Assembly: GCA_964641965.1 (NCBI GenBank)
Contig: CAZXLD010000014.1
Span: 1 to 64,000 of the forward strand
Direction of reading: 5' to 3'
DNA: 64,000 nt
Origin: JAJDFU01 sp964641965
GTDB lineage: Bacteria > Bacteroidota > Bacteroidia > Chitinophagales > Saprospiraceae
The notes beneath the pieces are model-generated. The model was not told the origin of the DNA. It saw only the letters and a list, made by a program, of their open reading frames with translations, and searched no databases. The position numbers and the translations under genes were made by a program. Of this stretch, positions 44,360-52,922 are shown in pieces. Every line of letters begins with the position of its first letter. The stretch's first letter is position 1.

Positions 44360-45721
44360 CTATTTACGATCACCTTTCTCTTCCTCTTCTTTAATAAGAA
44401 CCTGATCCCCGGATTCGAGGCTTCTGGCTACTACATTGTAAGGTCCGGTCACAATTTGATCCCCCACCGATAGCCCATCCAGGATTTGAATATAGCTATC
44501 ATCCTGAATGCCCGTCTTTACGGACTGCATATGCACCGTATCCCCTTTAATCACGAAAACCACTTCCATAATATCGTCGTCCAAAATGTCCTTTTTCCCT
44601 TTGGTGTCCTCTTTTTCCCTTGTTGTAACCGACTGGATGGGCGCACTGGCCACTTCTTCCAGGGTTTCCGTATTGATTTCTACGGTAGCAGACATACCCG
44701 GGCGGAATGGGTACCGTTGGGTAGGACTGATAAGGTCTTTGTAAGATTGAGGATCAATATTGATGCGCACTTCAAAATTCGTCACCTGATCGTTGGTTAA
44801 GGAAGCGGTAGCAGTAGCGACATTCACCGCAGAATTAGCTATCTGGGTTACCGTTCCACGGAAACTGCGATCAATGTAGGCATCAACCTCGATAGCAACC
44901 TCATCTCCTATGGATACCCTGGGGATGTCATTTTCACTTACCTCCACCCGGACTTCCATCGCATTGAGGTTGGCGATCCGCATCATTTCTGTACCCGCCA
45001 TTTGGATCGTACCTACCACCCGCTCTCCTTCCTCCACATCTAATCTGGAAATCACGCCGCTGGAGGGGGCGTAGATCGTGGTCCGACGAAGGCTTGTTTT
45101 CAATTCCTTTAGCGTAGCCTCTGAGCTTTCTACCTGATAAGCAGAAGATTTTACACTTTCTTCGGCAGCCTTGATACTTGCTTCTGCCGATCGCAAGTTA
45201 GCTTGCAGAGCCTGCAAGTTGGACAGAGATCCTTCAAAATCTGCCTCCGAGATCACACCGTCTTTTTTCAATTGTTCGTTACGCCGATGTATTTCCCGAG
45301 CATTGACCAACTGCGCCTCGATCTGCTCTTTCTGGGCGATCGAACTTTCCACCTGGGAACGTGCGTTAGCCAATTGCGCCTTGGCGCCATTGACATTGGC
45401 TTGACCTCGCTCAACCTGACTTTTGACCACCTCCGGGTCAATCCGTGCCAGCAGTTGGCCTTGCACGATAGAGTCACCTTCTTCTACATATAATTCGACA
45501 ATTTCTCCTGATACATCGGAACTGATTTTCACCTCTATGGTTGGGAAAACCTTTCCACTCGCACTGACCATTTCCCGAATCGTTCGAGCTTCCACCTTCT
45601 CAGCATCTACCTCTACACCTTTAGGTTGGCGGTTCCGTATGGCTAGTGCAACTAAAAGCGCCACAACTGCCACTACCAGAACAATGATAATAATCCGATT
45701 TCTTCTCTTTCTTGATGCCAT
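44360..45721 (-). CDS. Efflux adaptor subunit (MacA/HlyD family)
   Basis: A 453-aa inner-membrane-anchored fusion protein: basic N-terminus, transmembrane helix (about 9-28), first lipoyl half (IEVKISSDVSGEIVELYVEE), a long coiled-coil hairpin (about 95-210), second lipoyl half (IYAPSSGVISRLDVEEGERV) and beta-barrel/MP domains. This matches MacA-type adaptors. In such systems an ABC permease (MacB) normally follows, but a strong terminator and an unrelated gene follow here instead. The TolC-like gene lies 33 bp upstream on the same strand. Confidence 0.92.
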   Translation of the reverse strand: MASRKRRNRIIIIVLVVAVVALLVALAIRNRQPKGVEVDAEKVEARTIREMVSASGKVFPTIEVKISSDVSGEIVELYVEEGDSIVQGQLLARIDPEVVKSQVERGQANVNGAKAQLANARSQVESSIAQKEQIEAQLVNAREIHRRNEQLKKDGVISEADFEGSLSNLQALQANLRSAEASIKAAEESVKSSAYQVESSEATLKELKTSLRRTTIYAPSSGVISRLDVEEGERVVGTIQMAGTEMMRIANLNAMEVRVEVSENDIPRVSIGDEVAIEVDAYIDRSFRGTVTQIANSAVNVATATASLTNDQVTNFEVRINIDPQSYKDLISPTQRYPFRPGMSATVEINTETLEEVASAPIQSVTTREKEDTKGKKDILDDDIMEVVFVIKGDTVHMQSVKTGIQDDSYIQILDGLSVGDQIVTGPYNVVARSLESGDQVLIKEEEEKGDRK

Positions 45722-45754
45722 GATAAGCTTGTTTTGTTAAAGCGGTTTTTCAGT

Positions 45755-47200
45755 TTAATCCAATGATAAAGGGCGGCCCAGGTAGAAATCTACGGTCTTA
45801 AGGTCAAAAATGTACTGATACCGGGATTGGGTGTAAGAGATTTGAGCCTGGTCGAAATTATTCCGTGCATTGGTAAATTCATAGGAGTTGATGCTGCCGA
45901 GTTCGAATCGTTTTTCAGCATTCTCATAAGCTATGCGTGCAGACTCCAAAGATCGTTCGGCTGCCTGGAAAGATTCCAGTGACGCCCTGGCGTTCTGAAC
46001 TGCCCGATCGACATCTGTTTTCAATTGCTGACGCCGTTGCCGATTGGTAACTTGCTGATTTAGGGCCGTGATACGAGCTCTTTCGGCAGCGATATTGTTT
46101 ACATGCCGGTTGTAGATCGGAACTTGAAGACCCAGACCGAAGGATTGACCGAAGTTATCGCCGATCTGCCCTAGATAATCCCTGTTGGGAAACGTAACCT
46201 CTTGCTGTGGGACAAATTGGGTCAAATTTGCGTCCACCCCATTGATCAAAACCGGACTGGTTACCGCTTCCGGTGGCAGATCCGTAATGATTGGATCCGT
46301 TAAGTTCCTTCCCTGATCTGAGTAAAAGGAATTCAATTGTCCGAAAAAACTCAAACTTGGCCACATCGAACCTCGGGCAATTTTCTCCCCGAGTGCAGAG
46401 GCCTCGTAACGAAGGTCGTTGGCTCGAATATCTGGTTGGGTAGTTAAGGCTGTCTGGTAGACTTCATTCACCCCGAAGGCATAGGGATCCGCATCGGGAG
46501 TTTCAACTTCAGGAGCAACAATTTCCATCTGGGTGGTAGGATCCAGTTCAAGGAACTGCTTCAATGTTAGGTAGTTTTGTTCAACTGTATTCTGAGCCAC
46601 TACCAAAGTTTGTTCTGAACGAGCCAACTGAGCTTCAAATTCATAACGTTCGTTGTCCGCCAGTGCTCCTGATGCAATCTGCTTCAGGGTTTGGTCCAGT
46701 TGGTTTTGGGATAACTCCAATTGTCGAGTAGCATTTTCCACCTGTTCTTCGGATAGGAGGATATTCAAATAGGCAGCTGCTACTTGGAGAGCCAAGTCGT
46801 TCAACGAAGCCTCCCCTTCCAATTCCGCAGCCTCCAGGTTCAATCGGCTTTGTTTTACGCTCCTGTTGATCTGTAACCCGGTAAAAATGGGAATATTGGT
46901 ATTCAGGCCTACGCTATTCGAGAATACATCCTGGCTCACGAAGAGGTTGGTAGTCGGGTCTACCGTACGACCAAACTGCCAGTTGAGATTGGTATTGGCA
47001 TTTAAGTTGGGCAGCCGTTGAAACCGGTCTTGCTTGAGTTGCAACTCAGCCAGACGGGTATTGTACTGGGCTTGCTTGGAAATGAGGCTGTTTTGCTGGG
47101 CATACAAAATGCATTCCTCTAGCGTCCATACCTTTTGAGCGGTAAGAACGCATGACAAACAGAGGAAGATTAGTGAAAGGGTAAGGGAACAACGATACAT
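45755..47200 (-). CDS. TolC-family outer-membrane protein
   Basis: An outer-membrane efflux duct of 481 aa from ATG 47200, where the signal peptide starts (MYRCSLTLSLIFLCLSCVLT). It has two OEP repeats with long helices (VWTLEECILYAQQNSL, then FELGSINSYEFTNARNNFDQ). The frame is open 45 bp further upstream, but that part is not signal-like. It is the first gene of a two-gene unit with the adaptor at 44360 and is the second TolC-type protein in the window. Confidence 0.92.
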   Translation of the reverse strand: MYRCSLTLSLIFLCLSCVLTAQKVWTLEECILYAQQNSLISKQAQYNTRLAELQLKQDRFQRLPNLNANTNLNWQFGRTVDPTTNLFVSQDVFSNSVGLNTNIPIFTGLQINRSVKQSRLNLEAAELEGEASLNDLALQVAAAYLNILLSEEQVENATRQLELSQNQLDQTLKQIASGALADNERYEFEAQLARSEQTLVVAQNTVEQNYLTLKQFLELDPTTQMEIVAPEVETPDADPYAFGVNEVYQTALTTQPDIRANDLRYEASALGEKIARGSMWPSLSFFGQLNSFYSDQGRNLTDPIITDLPPEAVTSPVLINGVDANLTQFVPQQEVTFPNRDYLGQIGDNFGQSFGLGLQVPIYNRHVNNIAAERARITALNQQVTNRQRRQQLKTDVDRAVQNARASLESFQAAERSLESARIAYENAEKRFELGSINSYEFTNARNNFDQAQISYTQSRYQYIFDLKTVDFYLGRPLSLD

Positions 47201-47306
47201 AGGGAAAGATTTCGGTTCGTGGCACAATGGTAAAATACCACCCACCGGCGACCGAAATTTTTATATCAAGCCAACAGAATTATGGATGAATGGAAATGAT
47301 GGATGA

Positions 47307-48581
47307 CTATCGTAGAGGTTCGAATGAGAGATATCCGATAACTTGATCGTAGCGAGCTCCGAATGGTCGATAATAAACCAGTATACCATATTTATTATTG
47401 GTCTGGTCGTGGTCACCTTCTGTGAATCGGGTTTCTGGTACTGGATGCTCTGCTTCGAGGTCTCGCGTTACATACCAATAATCATAAAACCCTTGCTTTA
47501 AGAAAGCTTTTCCTACATAGGCATTTACCGCAGGATTATACCGGAGTCGATACTGCTCTTGCATTTTCCAATCCGTAAGGCTTCCAAACAAGTAGACATC
47601 CTGGTCCTCGTACGGTTCATTACTCTGCAGGATAAAAAGCACATCAACATAATCAGCACTGACCGTCGGGTCGATGGCCTGGTCGAAATTATCGATCACA
47701 AATTGACCATCGGCATCCTGATAAAAGAGGTGTACCATTTTGTCTCTGCGTTTGTCAGGTGCCATTCGGACTTCCCAGAATTCGGGATTCCTACTGATTT
47801 CCGCTATTTGAGCTGAGCGGGTCCGCAGGGTCCGCAGATCAAGGCTTCTGAACTCATTACCACCGGGAAATATGACCTTGTCCCGATAGTCGAACACCGA
47901 TTCCTTGCCTCGGATAAAGCGTGGCACCAACCCAGTAATGGCATTATCCCAGCGTCCATTTTGTAACACTACGGCCCCAATCTCCAGCTCCGGATTTCGA
48001 ATAACCAGATTTTGGTGATCTACGATGAAATCGAATTCCTGATGGGTTCTGGATTTACTGACTACGCTGGGCACACGATTCACAGCTGACACACGGACCT
48101 GATTATCCACTACCACAAAACGCCGGGTTAATATGGGGAATGGGGAGCCCTCTTCATCAAAAATGTGTAATAGATAATTACCCGATTTGGTCCAGCTTAT
48201 CAGCCGGTTAGGTAGTGTGAGTTCATAGTGCGTGTATATGGTCAGGGTTTTGGCTGAAAAGGTAAAATCTCGAATCAATTCACCTTGGAAACCATTTAAA
48301 TACTCCATTTCGGATAAAGCGGAAGGTTGCCAGTTGCGGTCGCAGTGAATGATGGAGTAGGAGTAGTTTTTAGTATCTCCTTCCATATCGTCAAATGCAA
48401 GACGCAAAGGTTGACCCTCCCGCAACCTTACGATAGGAGGTGCCAATTCTGCGGAGACCGGATGGAACTGGACCGTCTGGATGTGGGGTTCGTAGATATA
48501 GTTAATGTTTCTTAGCTGATTGTTTTGAGCTAGTACCGTACCAGTTGCCAAAACCAGCAAAAAGAATAACCTATAACGCAT
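47307..48581 (-). CDS. DUF5103 protein (type IX secretion plug protein)
   Basis: A 424-aa exported protein with a signal peptide from ATG 48581 (MRYRLFFLLVLATGTVLA). The DUF5103 pattern covers nearly the whole mature protein: RNINYIYEPHIQTVQFHPVS, then SYSIIHCDRNWQPSALSEME, FDFIVDHQNLVI and the C-terminal YDYWYVTRD. This family is annotated as the plug associated with the SprA translocon of T9SS. That fits the two T9SS substrates in the window. It is a single gene, with an in-frame extension to 48677 that I reject. Confidence 0.9.
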   Translation of the reverse strand: MRYRLFFLLVLATGTVLAQNNQLRNINYIYEPHIQTVQFHPVSAELAPPIVRLREGQPLRLAFDDMEGDTKNYSYSIIHCDRNWQPSALSEMEYLNGFQGELIRDFTFSAKTLTIYTHYELTLPNRLISWTKSGNYLLHIFDEEGSPFPILTRRFVVVDNQVRVSAVNRVPSVVSKSRTHQEFDFIVDHQNLVIRNPELEIGAVVLQNGRWDNAITGLVPRFIRGKESVFDYRDKVIFPGGNEFRSLDLRTLRTRSAQIAEISRNPEFWEVRMAPDKRRDKMVHLFYQDADGQFVIDNFDQAIDPTVSADYVDVLFILQSNEPYEDQDVYLFGSLTDWKMQEQYRLRYNPAVNAYVGKAFLKQGFYDYWYVTRDLEAEHPVPETRFTEGDHDQTNNKYGILVYYRPFGARYDQVIGYLSFEPLR

Positions 48582-48605
48582 AGCGGAAGATTGAAACTCA
48601 AGCAC

Positions 48606-48613
48606 CAAAGTAA
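48606..48613 (-). promoter_or_regulatory. Candidate -7 element of the DUF5103 gene
   Basis: On the minus strand TTACTTTG matches 7 of 8 positions of the Bacteroidota -7 consensus, 24 bp upstream of the ATG. Confidence 0.4.
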
Positions 48614-48698
48614 TGTAAAAGGAACGAACCGGCCTATTGCATAGCGTACAGCTTAGGAGAATGGCCATTACTATCAAAAATTGCGGACTAAATTCGGA

Positions 48699-49340
48699 CT
48701 ATCCTTTACTCGTCCAAGGATTATCTTTTACTCTAAATCGCCAAGGGACCTTTGCCCATTCGGCTGCGTAATCAATACCTACTCGCGGGCTTTCGATAAT
48801 GGATTCATTTGCAATTTGGAGTTTGGGATCCTCTTCAAGCCAAATACCGGACTCTTCCACCAGACTGACCCCGGTATGGCTGGTTTTAATGCCCATGGCT
48901 TGTGATAACACGCCTGGTCCTGCAGTCAGGCGCTTCTCCGGCTGCCGCATCTTTCGTCGATGCATCATTTTTTCGATATTTTCCAGCGGTTCGATCGCTC
49001 GGATAAGTATTGCATGTGGAATATCCGATGGTCCGGTAACAACATTGAACAAGTGATGGATGCCGTATATGAGATAGACATAGGCAGTACCTCCAGCCTT
49101 GTACATGACTTCTGTCCTCGCTGTTCTCCGATAATTATAGGCGTGGCTGGCCTTGTCGTCAGGAGCTCGATAGGCTTCTGTTTCTACGATAATGCCGGAG
49201 GTCCTGGTGTCGTCAAGGAAGCTAACTAAAACTTTACCCAAAAGCATTTTGGCTAATCCTACAACGTCTTCTTGCAGGAAGAAAGAAGAAAGAATGGGTT
49301 GGCGAACAGCGGAAATCTCCTGAGCAATAGAACGGTGCAA
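48699..49340 (-). CDS. DNA-3-methyladenine glycosylase (AAG/MPG family)
   Basis: A base-excision repair enzyme removing alkylated purines, 213 aa. Family motifs are VVGLAKMLLGKVLV at the N-terminus, GIIVETEAYRAPDDKASHAY (with the catalytic glutamate), GGTAYVYLIYGIHHLFNVVT and LTAGPGVLSQAMGI. No ATG is in frame before the conserved region; TTG at 49340, 7 bp after the guaB stop, is the best start and implies translational coupling to guaB. The TTG assignment is the uncertain part. Confidence 0.9.
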   Translation of the reverse strand: MHRSIAQEISAVRQPILSSFFLQEDVVGLAKMLLGKVLVSFLDDTRTSGIIVETEAYRAPDDKASHAYNYRRTARTEVMYKAGGTAYVYLIYGIHHLFNVVTGPSDIPHAILIRAIEPLENIEKMMHRRKMRQPEKRLTAGPGVLSQAMGIKTSHTGVSLVEESGIWLEEDPKLQIANESIIESPRVGIDYAAEWAKVPWRFRVKDNPWTSKG

Positions 49341-49347
49341 AATGGGA

Positions 49348-50829
49348 TTATCTGCGTGAGTAGTTAGGAGATTCTTTGGTAATCGTAATGTTGTGGGGAT
49401 GGCTTTCCACTACACCAGCATTTGAGATTTTTACGAACTGGGCCTGCTTTAGCTCTTCTATCGTTGCTGCACCACAGTAGCCCATACCCGCCCTCAAACC
49501 GCCCAGGTATTGCACCATCACTTCGGCAAGTGTTCCTTTGAACGGTACCCGACCTTCAATCCCTTCCGGAACCAGCTTTCGGATATCATCCTCTACATCC
49601 TGGAAATAACGATCTTTGGACCCTTGTTGCATAGCTCCTAAAGAGCCCATGCCCCGATAGACCTTAAATTTTCGCCCTTCATAAATAATCGTCTCTCCGG
49701 GTGCCTCCTCTACTCCGGCAAACAGGCTCCCTGCCATAATGGTATCTGCTCCTGCTGCCAGTGCTTTGGCGATATCGCCCGTATACCGAATTCCTCCATC
49801 TCCAATAACGGGTATCCCCATACCTTTGAGGGCATGGTAAGCGGCATTTATGGCAGACAACTGGGGCACGCCTACTCCTGCTACAACGCGCGTTGTACAA
49901 ATACTACCCGGGCCAACCCCGACTTTTACCGCATCTACCCCGGCATCGGCCAGCGCTTTAGCTCCGCTACCGGTGGCTACATTCCCGCCAATCACCTGTA
50001 AGTCCGGAAATTGTTCTTTTACCCGTTTTATGGCTTGAAGCACTCCCCGAGAATGCCCGTGTGCTGTATCCACCACCACCACATCTGCCTGTACCTTGAC
50101 TAAGGCCTCCACTCTGTCCATAAGGTCGCCGGTGACTCCCAGAGCTGCTCCTACTACCAAGCGGCCAAAGGAGTCTTTACAAGAATTTGGATAATCCTGA
50201 ACTTTCATGATATCCTTGTAGGTAATCAGCCCTACCAGCGTGTTGTACTCATCGACTACGGGCAATTTCTCGATTTTGTGGGCCTGCAGAATAGAACGAG
50301 CTTGCTCCAGGGTGGTTCCTATGGGGGCAGTAATCAGGTTTTCGGAGGTCATCAACTCTTGAACCGGACGCTGTATTTGGGTCTCAAAACGCAAATCGCG
50401 ATTGGTGAGAATACCTGCCAGCCGGTTATGGTTGTCAACAATAGGTATTCCTCCAATCTTGAATTTTTTCATCAGGTGTAGTGCATCCGCTACCTTGGCA
50501 TCCTTCTGTAGGGTTACCGGGTCGATGATCATGCCACTCTCAGACCGTTTGACACTGCGGACTTGCTCTGCCTGGTCTTCAATGGTCATATTTTTGTGAA
50601 TGATCCCAATACCGCCTTGGCGAGCAATAGCGATAGCCAATTTATTTTCGGTGACTGTATCCATAGCCGCTGAAACTATGGGAGCATTGAGCCTTATTTC
50701 GCGTGTAAGTTGGGAAGAGGTATTAACTTCCCTGGGCAGGACTTCGGAAAATGACGGAACCAACAGGACATCGTCAAAGGTTAGTGCTTCGCCCAAAAAT
50801 TTATCGGTAGTAATTTTTACGTTTTCCAT
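49348..50829 (-). CDS. guaB: Inosine-5'-monophosphate dehydrogenase
   Basis: Oxidises IMP to XMP, the committed step of GMP synthesis. The 493-aa protein has the TIM-barrel halves around a CBS pair at about 98-210. The active-site loop GPGSICTTRVVAGVGVPQ contains the catalytic C311, followed by the flap with GMGSLGAMQ and the conserved RVPFKG. The start is at ATG 50829; the long upstream extension (poly-Phe) is not real. It shares a transcription unit with the alkyladenine glycosylase gene. Confidence 0.97.
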   Translation of the reverse strand: MENVKITTDKFLGEALTFDDVLLVPSFSEVLPREVNTSSQLTREIRLNAPIVSAAMDTVTENKLAIAIARQGGIGIIHKNMTIEDQAEQVRSVKRSESGMIIDPVTLQKDAKVADALHLMKKFKIGGIPIVDNHNRLAGILTNRDLRFETQIQRPVQELMTSENLITAPIGTTLEQARSILQAHKIEKLPVVDEYNTLVGLITYKDIMKVQDYPNSCKDSFGRLVVGAALGVTGDLMDRVEALVKVQADVVVVDTAHGHSRGVLQAIKRVKEQFPDLQVIGGNVATGSGAKALADAGVDAVKVGVGPGSICTTRVVAGVGVPQLSAINAAYHALKGMGIPVIGDGGIRYTGDIAKALAAGADTIMAGSLFAGVEEAPGETIIYEGRKFKVYRGMGSLGAMQQGSKDRYFQDVEDDIRKLVPEGIEGRVPFKGTLAEVMVQYLGGLRAGMGYCGAATIEELKQAQFVKISNAGVVESHPHNITITKESPNYSRR

Positions 50830-50832
50830 GTG

Positions 50833-50840
50833 CAAAGTTA
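50833..50840 (-). promoter_or_regulatory. -7 promoter element of guaB, abutting the start codon
   Basis: TAACTTTG on the minus strand is an exact match to the Bacteroidota -7 consensus. It ends only 3 bp before the ATG, so the transcript would start at or inside the first codons (leaderless), unless the start codon is further downstream. Confidence 0.6.
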
Positions 50841-51011
50841 TGGAAATGAAAAAGAAAAAGAAAAGTGTAAACAGCTCTACAACCAAATCCGGTTTCAATT
50901 AATAAGTTTAGATGCGTTCCACTTTAGGAAGCGGGCTGGAAATGGAGTGTTTAATAAACCTGGTATTGACAGGCTGTTCACTTCCTGGTAAAGTTTTAAG
51001 TACATTTCAAC

Positions 51012-51455
51012 ATGCTCGAGGTTCAAAGTGATTTGTTTTTTATGCGGCAAGCTTTGCGCGAAGCCCAATTGGCAGCGGCAGAAGGAGAGATTCCCGTAGG
51101 AGCATTAGTGGTATGTCAAGGGCAGATCATAGCCAAGGGGCACAACCAAACCGAGCGTTTACTGGATGTTACGGCGCATGCCGAGATCATTGCCTTGACG
51201 GCTGCTGCTGAATTTTTAAAAAGTAAATACTTGACCCAATGTACGTTATTCGTTACGCTGGAGCCTTGTGTCATGTGTGCTGGGGCCCTTCATTGGGCCC
51301 AGTTGGGGCGATTGGTTTTTGGAGCATCTGATGAAAAGCGCGGGTTTATGCGATACGGCAAGGAATTGCTTCACCCTAAAACCAAGGTCGAGTACGGTAT
51401 ATTGGAATCGGAGTCTCGGAAGTTGCTCCAGTCTTTTTTTTCCAGTAGGCGTTAA
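51012..51455 (+). CDS. tadA: tRNA-specific adenosine deaminase
   Basis: Converts the wobble adenosine 34 of tRNA-Arg to inosine. The 147-aa protein has the deaminase zinc site: H56 with catalytic E58 (TAHAEIIAL), and C86/C89 (EPCVMCAGAL). The following RLVFGASDEKRG is typical of TadA and distinguishes it from cytidine or guanine deaminases. It diverges from guaB across 182 bp. Confidence 0.92.
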   Translation: MLEVQSDLFFMRQALREAQLAAAEGEIPVGALVVCQGQIIAKGHNQTERLLDVTAHAEIIALTAAAEFLKSKYLTQCTLFVTLEPCVMCAGALHWAQLGRLVFGASDEKRGFMRYGKELLHPKTKVEYGILESESRKLLQSFFSSRR

Positions 51456-51511
51456 TTTCTTCAAACAGGTATTTACAGCCGTTAATTCATTGGAGTCTTT
51501 GATTAAACTTG

Positions 51512-51542
51512 TTTAAGCTGGCTGAGTCAAACCGTATATTTG
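51512..51542 (+). promoter_or_regulatory. Bacteroidota-type promoter of the lipoprotein gene
   Basis: An exact -7 element TATATTTG (51535-51542) with TTTA 19 bp upstream as a -33 element. The gene starts 65 bp further on, leaving a short leader. Confidence 0.6.
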
Positions 51543-51607
51543 CTGTTGGATATCGGTTGTAGCGGTATCTCACTTCCTTATGGTATTATTCTTATGCTAA
51601 CACAGTT

Positions 51608-52153
51608 ATGAATAAAAGCGGAATACTTATCCTGTTGGTCATAACCTTTTTTTGCAGCTGCAAATCCTTTTCTCCTTTCACCGACGATTTGTACGATGAG
51701 ATGGGATTGACGGAGAATGAACTGGGCCGGATCCAGTTCTACCTGTCTAAAGATGTGGTTATGCGGAGGGCATTCACAGGTAGTCAAAGTCGGATCGAAG
51801 GTGGAGAAATCAAGATCATCGATGGCAGGAAAGTGGAAGAAGTAGTCATTCCTAAAAAGACCCCCGGGGTTTTTCTGTTTAGCCCAAAGCAAGATCGTTT
51901 GGCCATCGGGTTTGAAGAAGGGTATAATGAGCGGTACCTCATGTTCGGGCCTAATTTACGGTCGAATGAGGCTCAATACGTCCTACTAGCCTCCGAATGG
52001 AAACGCAATGTGGGACAGGTGACATATGACGGACGAGCATATTGGGTCGAAGTCGATCAATATGGGACACCTCCCGGGTTAATGGTGGATCTAAAAAAGA
52101 TTGACCAGCAGTCGGTTAAGTCCAGGAGAGCATCTGGGCGAAAAATTGATTAA
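51608..52153 (+). CDS. Hypothetical lipoprotein, 181 aa
   Basis: The N-terminus is a lipoprotein signal (GILILLVITFFCSC), so the protein is probably anchored to a membrane. The mature part is a small beta-rich domain (LGRIQFYLSKDVVMRRAFTG, then DRLAIGFEEGYNERYLMF, and RAYWVEVDQYGTPPGLMVDL) with a basic tail. The family is common in Bacteroidota as uncharacterised lipoproteins; I do not recognise a function. It converges on pcm with a 6-bp gap. Confidence 0.75.
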   Translation: MNKSGILILLVITFFCSCKSFSPFTDDLYDEMGLTENELGRIQFYLSKDVVMRRAFTGSQSRIEGGEIKIIDGRKVEEVVIPKKTPGVFLFSPKQDRLAIGFEEGYNERYLMFGPNLRSNEAQYVLLASEWKRNVGQVTYDGRAYWVEVDQYGTPPGLMVDLKKIDQQSVKSRRASGRKID

Positions 52154-52159
52154 GTCTAC

Positions 52160-52834
52160 CTAGCTATTGGGGTTAAGCTGTTGGGTTCCTTGTAAAAAGG
52201 GGACAAAGCGAAACTCTCCGAATACTTCTTTACTCCATTCTTGTTCGCCTTTACGAAGAATGCGTTGCATCCGTTGTACTTTCTGGCCAATGGGTATGAC
52301 CATGATGCCGGGAATATCGAGTTGTTGTAAAAGCTTGTCCGGGACTTGAGGACTTCCGGCTGTAACCAGAATGCGATCAAAAGGAGAAAATTCAGGCAAA
52401 CCATTAAAGCCATCCCGGTAGAAGCATCGGACCCGAATGCGCAATTGATCAAGCAATTTTTTGGCTTTGTGGAAAAGGAATTCTTGTCGTTCAATCGTAT
52501 ACACCCGAGCTCCCATAATGGACAACAAAGCCGCCTGATAACCCGAACCAGTTCCTATTTCAAGCACTTTCATACTCTTCTCCACTTGTAGTAGCTGAGT
52601 CATATAGGCAACGGTAAAGGGCTGGGAAATGGTTTGGTCATTTCCAATAGGGAAAGGTTTGTCTCGATAAGCCCATTCGTCAAACGCAGGATCCAGAAAA
52701 AAATGCCTAGGCAAGCGGCCCACCGCATCCAGAACCCGTTCATCCGAAATGCCCTTTTTCCTCAGCTCTTCTACGAGTTTTCTTCGCAATCCTCTATGTC
52801 GGTAAGTATCCTTCACAATAAATGCTTTCTTCAA
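52160..52834 (-). CDS. pcm: Protein-L-isoaspartate O-methyltransferase
   Basis: Repairs isoaspartyl residues in aged proteins by SAM-dependent methylation. The 224-aa Rossmann fold shows the SAM motif VLEIGTGSGYQAALLS, then the substrate motif NDQTISQPFTVAYM and RILVTAGSPQVP. The frame begins at a TTG at 52834; GTG at 52816, just before the conserved DTYRHRGLRRKL, is an equally good start. It is the only gene of its unit. Confidence 0.93.
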   Translation of the reverse strand: MKKAFIVKDTYRHRGLRRKLVEELRKKGISDERVLDAVGRLPRHFFLDPAFDEWAYRDKPFPIGNDQTISQPFTVAYMTQLLQVEKSMKVLEIGTGSGYQAALLSIMGARVYTIERQEFLFHKAKKLLDQLRIRVRCFYRDGFNGLPEFSPFDRILVTAGSPQVPDKLLQQLDIPGIMVIPIGQKVQRMQRILRKGEQEWSKEVFGEFRFVPFLQGTQQLNPNS

Positions 52835-52867
52835 CGCTTTGGCAGGCTAGAAGAAAAGCAAATTAAG

Positions 52868-52875
52868 TATTTTTA
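52868..52875 (+). promoter_or_regulatory. Candidate -7 element of the phosphohexomutase gene
   Basis: TATTTTTA matches 7 of 8 consensus positions, 47 bp upstream of the ATG. A -33 element is not clear. Confidence 0.35.
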
Positions 52876-52922
52876 GGGCTTTCACACACATGCACTAAAG
52901 AACCCAATAAAATACGCTTGGC

